NCBI RefSeq assembly: GCF_009870125.1 | Contig: NC_046680.1 | Location: forward strand, 22,277,501-22,341,500 | DNA from: Drosophila pseudoobscura | Taxonomy: Eukaryota; Arthropoda; Insecta; Diptera; Drosophilidae | DNA length: 64,000 nucleotides | Direction of reading: 5' to 3' | Part shown: positions 41,446-54,000 of the stretch, piece after piece | Numbering within the stretch: the first letter of the stretch is position 1 | How the letters are laid out: each line of letters begins with the position of its first letter | Translations under genes and position numbers: made by a program | Notes under the pieces: model-generated | What the model saw: only the letters and a program-made list of their open reading frames with translations | Told to the model about the DNA's origin: nothing | Database searches by the model: none

Positions 41446-43592
41446 ATGGCCATTAGCTTGGCTCGGCTTCGATTTCGGTTTCTTTGTAGCCAGACGATGA
41501 TTCAGGCGATACAGTTACGGATGATGCTGGTGCCGCTCGTGCTCATGCTCGTGCTAGAGCTCTTCTCGTGCCCGACTCTGGCTCTGGACCAGCTGACCGT
41601 CTGTCCGCCGAGTGTGGGCTGCGTGAAGGGCACGCACCGAAAGGGCTATCAGTCGGAGCGGTTCGAGGCCTTCATGGGCATTCCATATGCCCTGCCACCC
41701 GTGGGAGAGCTGCGATTCAGCGTGAGTTCTGCGCGAAAATCCGAAAGGGAAAGGAGTTCCATGTAATGTCAGGGCGGTATTTTTCCATCTAGAACCCCAA
41801 GGTTATGCCCAAGCTGCTTGGCCTCTACGATGCCACCAAGCCCAAGCCGGACTGTATCCAGAAGAACTATCTGCTGCCTACTCCCATCGTCTTTGGCCAA
41901 GAGGATTGCCTCTATCTGAATGTCTACAGGCCAGAGGTGGTGCTATTCTAACTTGTTTTATCTGCCTTTAGTCTTTATCTGAGTGATTTCTGCAGCTTCC
42001 ACGTTCTGGACAGGCCCTGGTCCCTGTAATGGTCTACATCCATGGTGGTGGATTCTTCAGTGGCTCCGCTGGACCTGAAGTCACGGGACCAGAATACTTC
42101 ATGGACTCGGGTGAGGTTATCCTGATAACCATGGCCTATCGCCTGGGGCCTTTCGGTAAGCACCAGTCTCTGTAGACAGTTGTAGTTTATCAAAAGTTCA
42201 TCCCATTTCCTTGTCCCTTGTTGTGGCAGGTTTTCTATCCACCCAGGATGCAGCCATCTCTGGAAACTTTGGCCTCAAGGACCAGAACATCGCCCTGCGC
42301 TGGGTGCAACGCAACATAGAAGCCTTCGGTGGCGATCCCAAGCGAGTGACCATCTTTGGCCAAAGTGCTGGGGGAGTGGCCACGCACCTGCACCTTCTCA
42401 GTCCCAGGTCGAAAGGTCTTTTCCACGGCGCAATCAGCATGAGCGGCACAGCCAACGTGCCCTTTGCAATCACGGAGCAGCCCTTGGAGCAGGCCCGTCT
42501 TGTGGCCGAGCTCTGCGGAATCAAACAGGCCCAAAACCTGAGCACGGCGAAGCTGGCACGATCCCTTCGCCATGTGGAGGCGACGAGACTGCTGGACGCC
42601 GGCGATGGTCTCAAGTTCTGGGACGTGGATCACATGACAAACTTCCGTCCCGTGGTGGAGCAAGGTGTTGGCGCGAAGGCGTTTCTCAGCGAACACCCCA
42701 GCCGGCTTGTGGCACAGGGCAGTCGAATGCCCATTCCCTGGCTGGTGGGAACAGTTCCGGACGAGGGAGCGGTCCGCGTGGTGAATATCATGGGCAATGA
42801 GACGCTGCGCCAGAGCTTCAATTTGAGATTTGACGAGCTGCTGCAGGAGCTGATGGAGTTCCCGACCAGCTTCAGCGAGGAGCGGCTGGCCAGCAGCATG
42901 ACCCTTATCCTGAAGGAGTACTTTCAGGATCAGCACGAGGTGAACGAAAAGACTGTCCAGGGGTTCATGGATGTAAGTGACTGATCTGATGGACCTATCA
43001 ATCATATGCATCTAAATATCCTGATGCACTTCTCAGCTCATCACTGACAGGGGCTTTAAGCATCCTTTGTACAATGCCATCAGGGAGGATGTGCGCCAGC
43101 AGCGCCCGCCTCCGCTCTATCTGTACAGCTTCAACTACAGAGGTCTCCTGAGCTATGCCTCCGCCTACACCTCGGCGAATGTCAGCGGCAAGTACGGCGT
43201 GGTTCATTGCGATGATCTGCTCTACTTGTTTCGCACTCCGCTGATCTTTCCCGACTTTGAGCGGAACTCCACTGAGGCCAAGGTGATTCACTCCTTTGTG
43301 GATTACTTTGTGCACTTTGCCGAATTCGGGTGAGTGCTTGGATCGGAGCCAAGCGTTGGTCAGATATTAAATAGTTCTCTCCCATAGCAAACCTAGGAAT
43401 ATGGAGTCAGTGAAACCTTGTACTGAGTCGCTGCTTCAGTCACGCCCCAATGGGATGTGTGATTACCATGAATTTGTCAATGCGCCGGCCCCCTACAAGG
43501 GGTTTGAGGTGCACGTGTCTAGCGAATTCCAGGGGCCACGAGTCAAGCTTTGGGCGAGTATACTGAACGAAACCTCCTTAAATGAATACTAA
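41446..43592 (+). CDS. Jhe: Juvenile hormone esterase-like carboxylesterase
   Basis: Six exons, 41446-41721, 41793-41936, 41996-42155, 42230-42972, 43037-43329 and 43388-43592, give 606 residues. An internal Met before MLVPLVLMLVLEL may be the true start, because it gives a cleaner signal peptide. It has the JHE hallmarks: oxyanion motif HGGGF, nucleophile Ser239 in GQSAGG (JHE-type GQSAG, last position Gly rather than Ala), Glu in GTVPDEGA, and His in GKYGVVHCDD. Such enzymes hydrolyse juvenile hormone in haemolymph and so time moulting and metamorphosis (family knowledge). It lacks the intron that both Jhedup copies have after the Ser-loop region (SSK/GLF) and has one they lack (after GFMD). 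It lies next to Jhedup as in D. melanogaster 52E (recalled). Confidence 0.85.
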
Positions 43593-44516
43593 AGCAGTCA
43601 GTGAATGAATATTATGTATACGCATAGTTCCCCCACACCTCAAAGATGTATTACGACCTAAGATGAAACCAGAGAGTACATACATACATACGTAATGTTA
43701 GAAAACACCTAAGATTTAATCGTTGATGTAGAGGATTCTAAAGTTTCTGGCTTTCTTTCGTCGATACCTAAAAGAAAACTTATTCTTATATATGTATTGC
43801 TAATATATGCCCCATCACCTGGAAACTCTTTGTTTAGCATTATACAAGTCTGAAAAGTGGAAATTGAATTTCATGGCCTCATTAGCCATGAAGCTTCTGT
43901 TTGAAGGCAGCAACTAGATTTTCAAATACAATATACAATATTCTACCTGTAATAGCCATGTTTGCAATTCAACATTCTTTAATTGCTGGACGGGGCGGAA
44001 GAAAGGTGGCGGATAGTTTAAGCCGGTTTAGCAGGAATGGGAAATTAAGTACCGTCAATGGGGAAATGGGAATACAGATTTCAAAACCCATTTAAATATT
44101 CACAGCCTGAGTTTGTTGTTGAATATTGTATAATATATGGCATTTCGTAAGGGAACAAATATAATTTATTGTCATTTCCTGGGGGAATTGAAATAGTACT
44201 TATTGCCATTTCTAATAATGGTTTGCATCACATTTAATTGCAGTTGTCCTCATTGAGAAGCGAAAGCTCAATGAACTTTTGTATCTGATGGATTACCGTT
44301 GCGGGGGTGGGCCTGGTGGGAGTGTCATTAGCCCGTCAAATTGAGTTGGCGCATGCAAACCGCAGATACAGTCAGGTGGCGAGACCCTTGTGGCCAGTTG
44401 TGTGCCAATTAAAATCAATAAAGCCAACCCAAATCAGTAGAGCTTATGACAGCTCCTGCAGGACACTGCCGAATCGTTTCAGTTGCATTTGGAAGTGCAG
44501 CGCGAGAGCTTCATCC
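43593..44516. other. Spacer between Jhe and the small secreted gene
   Basis: AT-rich, with the Jhe 3' end on the left and the promoter of the next gene on the right. No supported gene, repeat or RNA. ORFs of 60-70 codons have no coding character. Confidence 0.4.
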
Positions 44517-45272
44517 ATGGAACTAGCACGGAAGATTGTGATTCGGATTGTGCCCCTGTTTTTGCTCGGGTGGCTCCTCACAATGGGAGAGGCATACCTG
44601 GAGAGTGTCCGCGTGGAGGAGATACCCTTTGCCGGCCACAAGGTCCCGGCTAACCGTCGTTCTAGTGGGATTCACCTGATATCTAGCCTTGAGCATCAGC
44701 GCAATTTTCTGCACCTTTTTCATGTGCCCTGTAAGTGAAGGAAAACATAAATTTTGCAGATACATTAGATATCTATTTTATATTAATATTACAGACATAA
44801 TCTGTTTCTATGCCGCCAAAGGAAAGTGGCCGTATGTGCCGGGATTCATGAAGTACAAGGTCGACAACGCAGCTCGCAATTTGTTCCACAATAACGATAG
44901 TGCCATAAGGCAGTTCTGCAACAAGTGGATCCAAGTGAAGGAGTGCTTCCGGCCCATTTTTGGTGAGCTTAAGTAAGAATGTTAGGAAAGCCCCTCATCT
45001 GCGACATCATTCTTGCAGACAACTCCAACAGGACCAGTACCGATGATGTTGAGACACTGAACGGAAAACTCCAGCAATGCAACTGCGAGAAGCTCCTAGC
45101 CACGGAGTCTCCCGTTGTGTACTTTGATAAGAACTATATTGGAAACGTTAGCTCGGAGACCATTCATAATACGATCGAGTTTTTGGAGAGTTTCCTACCG
45201 CCGCCGACTAAAAAGCACAAGCGGAAGAATCGCGTGCGTAGTCGTGTAGATGAAATGGATATTGATACCTAA
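44517..45272 (+). CDS. Small secreted protein of unknown function
   Basis: Three exons, 44517-44730, 44795-44962 and 45019-45272, join in frame to 211 residues with good GT-AG ends and an AATAAA about 40 bases after the stop. The ATG at 44,517 gives a clear signal peptide (IVIRIVPLFLLGWLLTMGEA); an upstream in-frame Met exists but its extension is not signal-like. The mature part contains cysteines in the order FCNKWIQVKECF and QCNCEK and ends in a strongly basic segment (PTKKHKRKNRVRSR). I do not recognise a family. It lies between the Jhe gene and a repeat array and has the same orientation as the esterases. The gene model is well supported; the function is not. Confidence 0.75.
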
Positions 45273-45381
45273 TCAATTTGCTCAACACATCATTAACATT
45301 TCTACCTTTAAATAAAACATTTCTTAGCCGCTGGATAATTAAATTTGATTTTGAATTCAACCGAATGTAGTCATTACTTGT

Positions 45382-45395
45382 GTGGTCACACTGAC
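45382..45395 (+). promoter_or_regulatory. Isolated Motif 1-type core promoter element
   Basis: GTGGTCACACTGAC contains the full GGTCACACT consensus bound by M1BP at fly housekeeping promoters. It lies 110 bases after a stop codon, and the sequence to its right is repeat, so no gene is seen for it. Confidence 0.35.
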
Positions 45396-45649
45396 AAATC
45401 AAGGCAGAAAATCTGTTTGCAGGGTGTGTTAAATCAGCGAGGTGTGCTATGTGCTTCTATGAATTACCAACAGAATTTTGATACTAATTAAAGGAAATAG
45501 GGTATAAAGATGTCCATACTCATACCTATTGAAAGACAATAATGACTAACGTTCTTACGTTCTTGCATAAATATGTAGTTCATATGTACAAAATATGTAG
45601 TAATTATGTAGTTACCATGTAAGAAAAACCTTATTTTATAAACAACCCA

Positions 45650-47430
45650 GTAAAATGGGGTCGTTAAAATTAGCCGTCGCTATATTTATGGTAAAATTAT
45701 GTGGGCATGGCTGAGAGATCTATCTAACTAGTAATATTCGACGGAAGATAAAAAACGAGGAATATGTAAAATATAATTTCTTAATCCTATCAAATTATGT
45801 GGGCATAGATAAAAGCCCGGTTGACAACATTTAAATCCTTGTCGCTCACATTCAAAAAAGTTAGATTTGGCGCGCACCACTCGGTATATTTTGAAAATGA
45901 GACCGTATATTTCAGTGCTGTTCTGAGGGTCATACTGTAAAAACTGGTTTTTGCCGCGCTCCCATGTGGTGTTTTTTAGTGCTAAATGGTATTTTTGTCA
46001 ATTATTAATTTAATTTTCAATGTTATATAGAAATCCAATAAATGCAAGTATTTGGAATAGGCCAATCATGTATAGAATTGATTCATCAATCGTATAAAAT
46101 TGAGTGGGCATGGCTAAATGTTTCATATAGATAGTATTATTCAACGGAACAAAGAATATGAGGAATTGGTCGTTTTTTGAATCGAATTTGAATTCGCCGC
46201 AGTTCGCTTTTGCAACAATGAGTCTCATTCCATACACAAACATGTTGCTAACATACCCTGGGGGAAATGGATGTTATAGAATTGAGGAAAAAGGGTGTAC
46301 AAAGGCCTATACAAGCGTTATGTCTTCAAATTCCAGCGACATTGCAACTGTTTTTTTGTTGAACTATTTTTCTTAAACCTTGTTTAGTTAAAATACAATA
46401 AAAGAAAGGACTAAAAACTGGCCAGTTAAGTAGAAAATTGATTTATTAATCCTATCAAATTATGTGGCCATAGATAAAGGCCCGGTTGACAACATTTAAG
46501 TCCTTGTTGCTCACATTCAAAAAAGTTAGATTTGGCGCGCACCACTCGGTATATTTTGAAAATGAGACCGTATATTTCGGTGCTGTTCTGAGGGTCATAC
46601 TGTAGAAACTGGTTTTTGCCGCGCTCCCATGTGGTGTTTTTTAGTGCTAAATGGTATTTTTGTCATCTATTAATTTAATTTTCAATGTTATATAGATATC
46701 CAATAAAAGCAAGTATTTCCAATAGGCCAATCATGTATAGAATTGATTCATCAATCGTACAAAATTGAGTGGGCATGGCTAAATGTTCCATATAGATAGT
46801 ATTATTCAACGGAACAAAGAATATGAGGAATAGGTCGTTTTTTTGAATCGAATTTTAATTCGCCGCAGTTCGCCACAGTTCGCTTTAGCAACAATGAGTC
46901 TCATTCCATACACAAACATGTTGCTAATTCCATGCACACATACCCTGGGGGCTATGGATGTTATAGAATTGTGAATACGTTTGTCTTCCAAGGCTCAGGA
47001 TCTACATAAATTTATACACATGAATAAGTCAAAAACATATCAATTTGAGAAAAGGTCTTAATAAATTGCGTTTGATCTTCATATAAAATTAACGAAATAG
47101 GGTGTACAAAGGGCTATACCACGGCATACACGCAATATGGCGATCGTTTTTTTGTTGAACTCTTTTGTTTAAACCTTGTTTTAGTCAAAATACAATAAAA
47201 GCAAGGACTAAAAACTAACCAATCTTGTAGAAAATTGATTCATTAATCTGTTAAAACTATGTGGGCACGGCTAAATGTTCTATTTAGTCAGTTATATTGC
47301 ACGGAATATGAAAAACGAGGAATATGTATAACACAACTTGACTTCGTCAGTATATTTACGGTATATTTTTCGAGTAAGACGGTATGTTTCGGTATATTTC
47401 TGAGGGTCAGACCGTATATCTTATCGATAA
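45650..47430 (-). repeat. Second array of the ~1-kb repeat, inverse orientation
   Basis: The reverse complement of the elements at 16,535-19,820. The marker GGTGCTGTTCTGAGGGTCA, with the adjacent TTTGAAAATGAGACCGTATA, recurs near 45,895 and 46,555 and in variant form near 47,370. The CATACCCTGGGGGAAATGG block occurs near 46,252 and, altered, near 46,940. There are about two units, the left one shortened. As in the first array, the outer end abuts the promoter of a housekeeping-type gene, here spinster. Ends are approximate. Confidence 0.85.
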
Positions 47431-48026
47431 ATCCGCGGTCACTCTGGCTATGAATTTGTTGTTTTTCTTGTTGTTATCGTCAGAGTTTTTCCAATTTCTT
47501 GCTTAAATTTCATCAAGTGCTCGGTCTGTTGTTATCCGCCAGAGTAGCTACATATTTGTTTCGCAATCCAATTTCTTGCTTAAAGTTTCATCGTGCTCAC
47601 GTCGCGGATGAAAAAAAAGTGATAAATATAGAAGTGAAGCACTGCAAATGCTTTTAGCACATAATCGGGCAAGAACACCGCATTCGATTAGACAAGTTAG
47701 CAAATAAGTGGCAAGTGCTGGCCAAGCCAATTGATTAAACGCCCTAATTGAAATAAAATATACCAGGCGCGAGTGATATAGAGAGAGAGAGAGAGAGCGA
47801 GATCGAAGCATCGAAAAGCTGCCAAAGAAATCTTGCCACCAACACACATTTTTTGCATTCACTCTTTGCTCTCGGCCGCTTTCATCGCGTGTTGTTTGTG
47901 TGTGTGCGTGTATATATATTTTGCCGCGTTGCCTTGCTGGCTCATTCGTGGTCTCCTGAATCTGTTTTTGTCGCTGGGAATCGCCCGAAAGCGCTGTTGG
48001 AAGAGTGTGCAACAAGAGGCACGTGA
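47431..48026 (+). promoter_or_regulatory. spinster promoter and 5' UTR
   Basis: A GCGGTCACTCTGG element (Motif 1-like) is at about 47,436 and a TATCGATA (DRE) at about 47,420, just at the array edge. A duplicated segment (TTTCTTGCTTAAA followed by TTTCATC) occurs near 47,495 and 47,571. A (GA)n run lies at about 47,781-47,797. No ORF. Confidence 0.5.
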
Positions 48027-51000
48027 ATGTCGCAAAAACACCAGAAGCAGTCCTACCAACCGCTCCCCACCGCCGCGGCCGCCATGGACAATCCGGCGAT
48101 GACCCAGAGCAGTAGCAGTAGTGGCGGCAGTAATGAAAATGTCGCCAACATACCTCCGACTTACTCGTCACAACAGTTGATGCCCTCGGATTCCGACAGC
48201 ATGGAAGAGGAGCGTCAGCTACGTCCCACTGGAACTGCAGCCAACCTCGGTGCCGGCCTTGGTTTACCGACCGTGCCCACGCGCCTCTCCGCGGTCGGCC
48301 GGTCGCAATGGTTTACCGTTTCCGTGCTCTGCTTTGTCAATCTCATCAACTATATGGACCGCTTCACGATTGCGGGTAAGTTCTTTCGCTCTTTCTTCTT
48401 GACAGCATTCTCAGAAAAGCCGTTACTCCCAAAAAGGGAGGGGTAGTGATTGTGACGTCAGTTGTTGTTATTTACTTAATAGATAAGGAAAAAGTATTGT
48501 TGAACAGCCGTTCTTATATGAATATTATTGTGAAGTGCAGGGTCGGGTCTGATGAGAATTGCCAACAGAATCGTACGAGTTGTGTATGTGATAAACGCCT
48601 TTGGGGATGACTAATCAGCGTTTACATTTATTTTTGAATCATCCGATTCGAAAATACGTACAACCATATGAGCACACTCATTTGGATACTGTTTTTTTTA
48701 TCGCTTGCTAATAATAAAGCTATTTGCTTCCTCTTTTTGGGTACATTTCCACGGGAAATCAATCAAATCGGGGGTGTGATATCAGCACCTGACCATGGGG
48801 TGGGGGCACCAAAGGCTGAGCCCCAAGTGGTTCCCGCCCGCGTGACAATTTACAGAAATCGTATGTTATGGAAGTAAACTCCCCTCTTCTCAAATATCAT
48901 CTAATTTCTGGGTAATCGTTTAGATTCGTGTTAATTGTTTGTGCTCTAATGCGGGTCTTTCTAAGTTTTCAGCTTCAATTTGATACTAAAACAATAATTT
49001 GTGGGATTGAGTGCTTCCTTCGGCGTGCAAGACGAGAAATAATGATACCAGCCAAGTGTCAAATTGTCTAAATTCCTAGTAATTGACATGATTCGAATAG
49101 AATCTTTGTGTTACAATGCGGGCCTCTGAACTTTCAAAAGAAACAATAGCAATGCCTCCGTTTCGAATATCTACAATTCTGAAGTAATCGTCTACATTGT
49201 TTCTTTGCAACTCAATGCGGGTCAGCTTTCGTCTTGGATCCTTGTGTCATTTCAGTGGAATATCTCCCCAGTTGGATTGAGAATCAAGTGCAATGGGGAT
49301 TTGTAGTTATCAAGAAAACAAGGGAAGGAAATAAAACAGTAACTTTATTATTTATAGAGCTCTCTCGACGCCGACTGCCAGGTGCAACAGGTTACGTGTA
49401 TGACGTGCCGTCGTCGGGGGCGGCCCCTAGAAATGGGACGGGTGGCTGGTTACACAAGTCGTATAGCTCTGTAACTGGTGAATTTCCGCACACAAATACC
49501 CATAGTTTGCATTTCACATTAACGATCTTGGAAAGGTCTCTGGTCTGTGAACCTGAACTTTGCCAGTTGCGATATCAGCGAAAACTCTTAGCCAAGCCAA
49601 ACGCACACCAAGGTCAACAGATAAATTATTTTTCACAATTTGCACTTCCAGGGAGATTAAATGTAAAGACAATTGGTTGATTGATATAGAATCGATCACA
49701 AATTGATTTTAAACTCATGTGTTGATATTTTAACCCCTTTGTAGTAAGCTTTTAATGGGTAATGGGTGGCCCAAATGCTTAATATATGTATATGTATGTA
49801 CATACTCGGATATATGGTGTATCGTATGACTTTTAATCAAGCAAAGTCGGTCCCGTCAGACAGGAAGCGGATTTGCACCGAATTCTTTAGCGAAAGGGCG
49901 ATAACATTTACATTTAAAGCTTCCAATGAGTCCATCATCCATCATTTGCACTCACTCGCACTCATTTTGGGGGGCCTCACTCATTCATTGACTCCACTCC
50001 CCCTTCTCTGCCGCACGAGCGCCCACTATCTTATTTGCTGACTTCCACGCAAATTCATATTTGCATACCCTTGAAAGCAGGGTATTATAGCTTTGATCAG
50101 GTGCCTGTAACTACCAGTATTTTCCAGATTTCCAAAAGCTTCCCACCCCTTTCTCCAATTGGCAAGGGTATAAAAGCGTTGGCCTTAGAGTCTGCTTTCC
50201 TGAATTTTTCATATTTTGCTTGTGCCTCTAATTAATTAGGAATAATTTTGTATATTTAGAACAAAAACTAAAATAAACAGTTGTGTGCACGCCCAAGACT
50301 ATAGCCGTTTTGCAGCTACGTACAACACTGCGGCTATCACATCTCTTCTCTCCAGTCGTGTCTTATCAGTATCAGTGGGGCCAGCGGCCATGGGACACGT
50401 GTCGGGAATTTGTTTAAACAATTTCGCATTGATTAGATTGGCAGTTTCGTGGGTTATTTATTTACTTTTTGGATGGCCTTTTGTGTGAATTTCAACATTT
50501 TCCACATTGATAAATAAGCAGAAATACATTTACTGTTGGCTATATGCATATTTTTATATATGTACATGTATATATACATATGATGTCTGTCAAGTTCAAC
50601 GTGATGCATCTAATTAATATTTTAAGTACGTCTTGGCCTTTGCGAACGACCCCCGACTTTGCTATGGCCTGATATTATCTCTACTCTTTTCGGTCGAGGT
50701 ATTCGCTAACTTTTGGCAAAAGCCTTTTAGGTTCCTTTAAATGGTGGTTCCTGTTGACACCGAAGTGAACTTTGGATCAAAGATCTTTGATGGTACAGGA
50801 ATCGGTTATTTTGGTCGCCAGATATGTGGTCTGAATGAACGACACATATGTATCTCTACATAGATCTGTTGTGCCATGCCTCCTACGTAATTTTCTTGGC
50901 CACCTTCCAAGGCGCCAAATAGAACAATTGTCGCTGTCCAATTGATTGCAAACAGTTGGTTGGCTTATAGGATCTGCAGTGTGATAAAGAGTATCTTTTG

Positions 51001-54000
51001 CAACCAAACCGAGGTGTTTGTTTTTTCTCTTATTTCGATTTTATTATGCGCTTATTTTGCATTTCGTTCAAAGTCGCTGAGTTTGTTTTTATGTCCACTT
51101 GAAATGTTTTCTCAACAAAGTGTTTAAGGTACACACCGAAAAACTTTCCATTTTGTTGCCTTCATGGTTGGAGAAAGAAATAAACAAATTCAGATGAAAC
51201 CTTGACACACCGAAGTGACGTATACCCTTGGATGTACGTATGTATGTGCATATATGAATATTAACAGAAATATTAGACAGCGGAATGCATATGCATGGAT
51301 TTGGCTAGGTAAATACCATTGGCTGTACAGAACCTTTCCCAATTCGTATTAAGACACACCCGTTCCATAATACTTTTGTGCTTTGGGTCTTGCATTATGC
51401 AAAGTTTGTTGCAGTTTTTGTAGTTGTTGGATTTTGCACTATTTTGCAGCGTCACTGATTCTATTGTGGCCTTTTTCGGTTCAACGAACTGCAGAGTCAG
51501 GGCGGTGGCAGTCGGCGACTTGCAAAATGGACATTTGCCTCGAAATTGAATTAACCAGAGAGCCGCAGCCACAATACGAATAACCATAATACAATCTAGT
51601 TAATCGGTCAGTCGCCTGTTGGGGTAGGGAAGGGAATGTCTATGTGAATGCGGTAAACAGGGAAATGTAGGGAAGTTTTCTAAGTTTTGTTTGTAAGCTT
51701 TCACAATTGATTTCCATTTGTGTTTATTTCCACCTGCCCCAAAAATGAAAGTTTTTCTCTGCAGCGAAAGTCTCTGTCGCGCTGCTCCGCCTTTCAGGTG
51801 CAAGAGCACTCCAAATTTCAACCCAAGTGTCTTTTAAATATCCCGATTGGTTAAACATTGTCCGATTTTAAAGCTTACGCGGCAGATATCGCGTGATATT
51901 CAAGGCCAACGTCACCAGACACACACAGAGAGCGCAGAGAAGAGGACGAGCGACGCGACGAGCGGGACAATCACTTTCAGTCGAACAGCTTTTTCATTCA
52001 TGGTAATGAGGTGGCTTCCACCCCTTCACCTCTCTCTCTCTCTCTCGGATAACATTTACTGACTAGACGTAGTAGGTGCAACAATAACCGACCTCCCCCC
52101 TTTTGGCCAGGTCCCCTGTCTACAGTACGTTTCGGCAGTGTAAGAATATGATACTGTATCAATTAATCAAACCGATTTGGCTATCAAAGAGAGCCATTGG
52201 CTTTTTGTTATGCGACGTACTGTCTTGTGCTAAATAACTGAGAGCAAACAAGAGTGCCGGAGAGGCCGAGAGGTTGAGAGAGTCAAACTGGTTCTTAAAT
52301 GGCCAGAACCGGCAAATACAAAAAACACATACAGACGTAAGCAGAGGAGACTTGGCTTCTGAGTTTACTGCTGCTGCAGTGCCCCCAAGGCAGCGCCCCG
52401 TCTGACGGCCCCAGCTGGCAAAGAATGCCATAAACACTCGGCATTCCTTATGCGGGAACCCGATTACACCTCGTGTATGGGAGGGAAAGACCCCACTTTA
52501 CCACACCACACACTCCTCTTTTTCTATCGCGCTTTCTGTCTGTCCCCACAACCCCCTCTGCCATTCCACACCCATCGCATATCGCAATGCATTGCACACA
52601 CACACAAGCACACACTGTTTATCGCGTGGCGTCCTCCAACCATTACGTCACTGGGCAAACAAAAGCTCTGATTGGTTGAAAAACATCGTACGATAAATTT
52701 CTCAAAGCGAAACGAGCAAAAAGAGACCCAGAAAATAAAATAATTAAAAAGCAAACGCTGATTCACGTTTCTCTTCGTGCCACGTTCGCCTAAGCATTCG
52801 GCTCCGCTCGGCTAGAGTTCGTTGGGGGTTCGCTCGGCCCACAACTTGTTGAGCTTTTGCTCGTCTCCCGCTGTTGGTTGTGTTGTCTCTGTGCGGTGCA
52901 ATTACCGGCTTTTGATCTCTCTCTCTCTCTATTCTGTCTTTGCTCTCTCGATTGTCACTTTATTTTTGGGTGCTCGAGCACTTTTTTTGTAGACCATTTG
53001 GCCGCGTACATTGGCCCCGTACGCTGACGGGGGGCTTAAAAGCCATGCTTGAGCTGCAAGTAGAATGTAGGAAATAGCGTTAGATGCTCAAACAGTTATT
53101 GGCGGAGGTCGTTTTGGCCATTAATGCGGCTTGCACATCCGTTTGATAATGAATCTTTAAACGATGCGACGAAACGTGCCGCCCGGTTGTCTTTGCATGA
53201 AACGGAAATAAACGGCTATTTGTAGGCGAAGGTGATTCATAATATTAAAATTCATCTTTGGGCTCGTCTTGACACGGATTGTGATACTCTCGTATATGTG
53301 TACTTATGTATGTATTTATTTCGAAAGCGGGGAAGCCCTTTTCAAGATGCATCTGATGGCAGTGCGATATTCCAAATTGAACGAGCGATTTGCATTATTT
53401 ACTAACAAGTCTTGGTATACCCATTTTAAGCCACTCATAGTGATTGATTTTGCCACTTTCTGCTGCTTTCAGTTGGGTTGTTTTAACATTTTAACGAGTC
53501 ACGGTGAAGAGGAGTGACTGTAGACTGTGTGACTGTGGCGTGCTAATTGAGGAAGGCACCACCGGCACCTCTCACCACTCCCATCGAATCCCATGGGGCT
53601 TACGTAAAGCACTCGAATATAGCATACTCATATTAAAAATTTATTTACTTGGACGATTAGCGTCTACTGGTGTTTGAAATAGTTAGTACACACCATAAAA
53701 TATCATACATATAATATTTATGTATACACCACGCGCTCCAAATTTGTATCAATATTAAAATTCTTTTAATTCCTTGCAGGGGTTCTGAAGGATGTGCAAA
53801 ACGACTTTCAAATTGGCAACGATAGTGCGGGACTCCTGCAGACGGTCTTTGTCATCTCGTACATGGTCTGTGCGCCCGTCTTTGGCTATCTGGGGGATCG
53901 GTACTCCCGGCCGTGGATCATGTCCGTGGGCGTGGCCCTATGGTGCACCACCACGCTGTTGGGCTCGTACATGCAGAGCTTCGGCTGGTTCATCACGTTC

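Noticed and set aside
42235-43011. Minus-strand ORF of 258 codons across the Jhe-like gene
   Set aside because: It is opposite a well-supported coding exon and yields a His/Leu-rich product with no family features; an antisense shadow.
49234-49680. ORF of 148 codons in spinster intron 1
   Set aside because: Its composition is like the surrounding intron, it has no recognisable domain, and no promoter or splice signal frames it.
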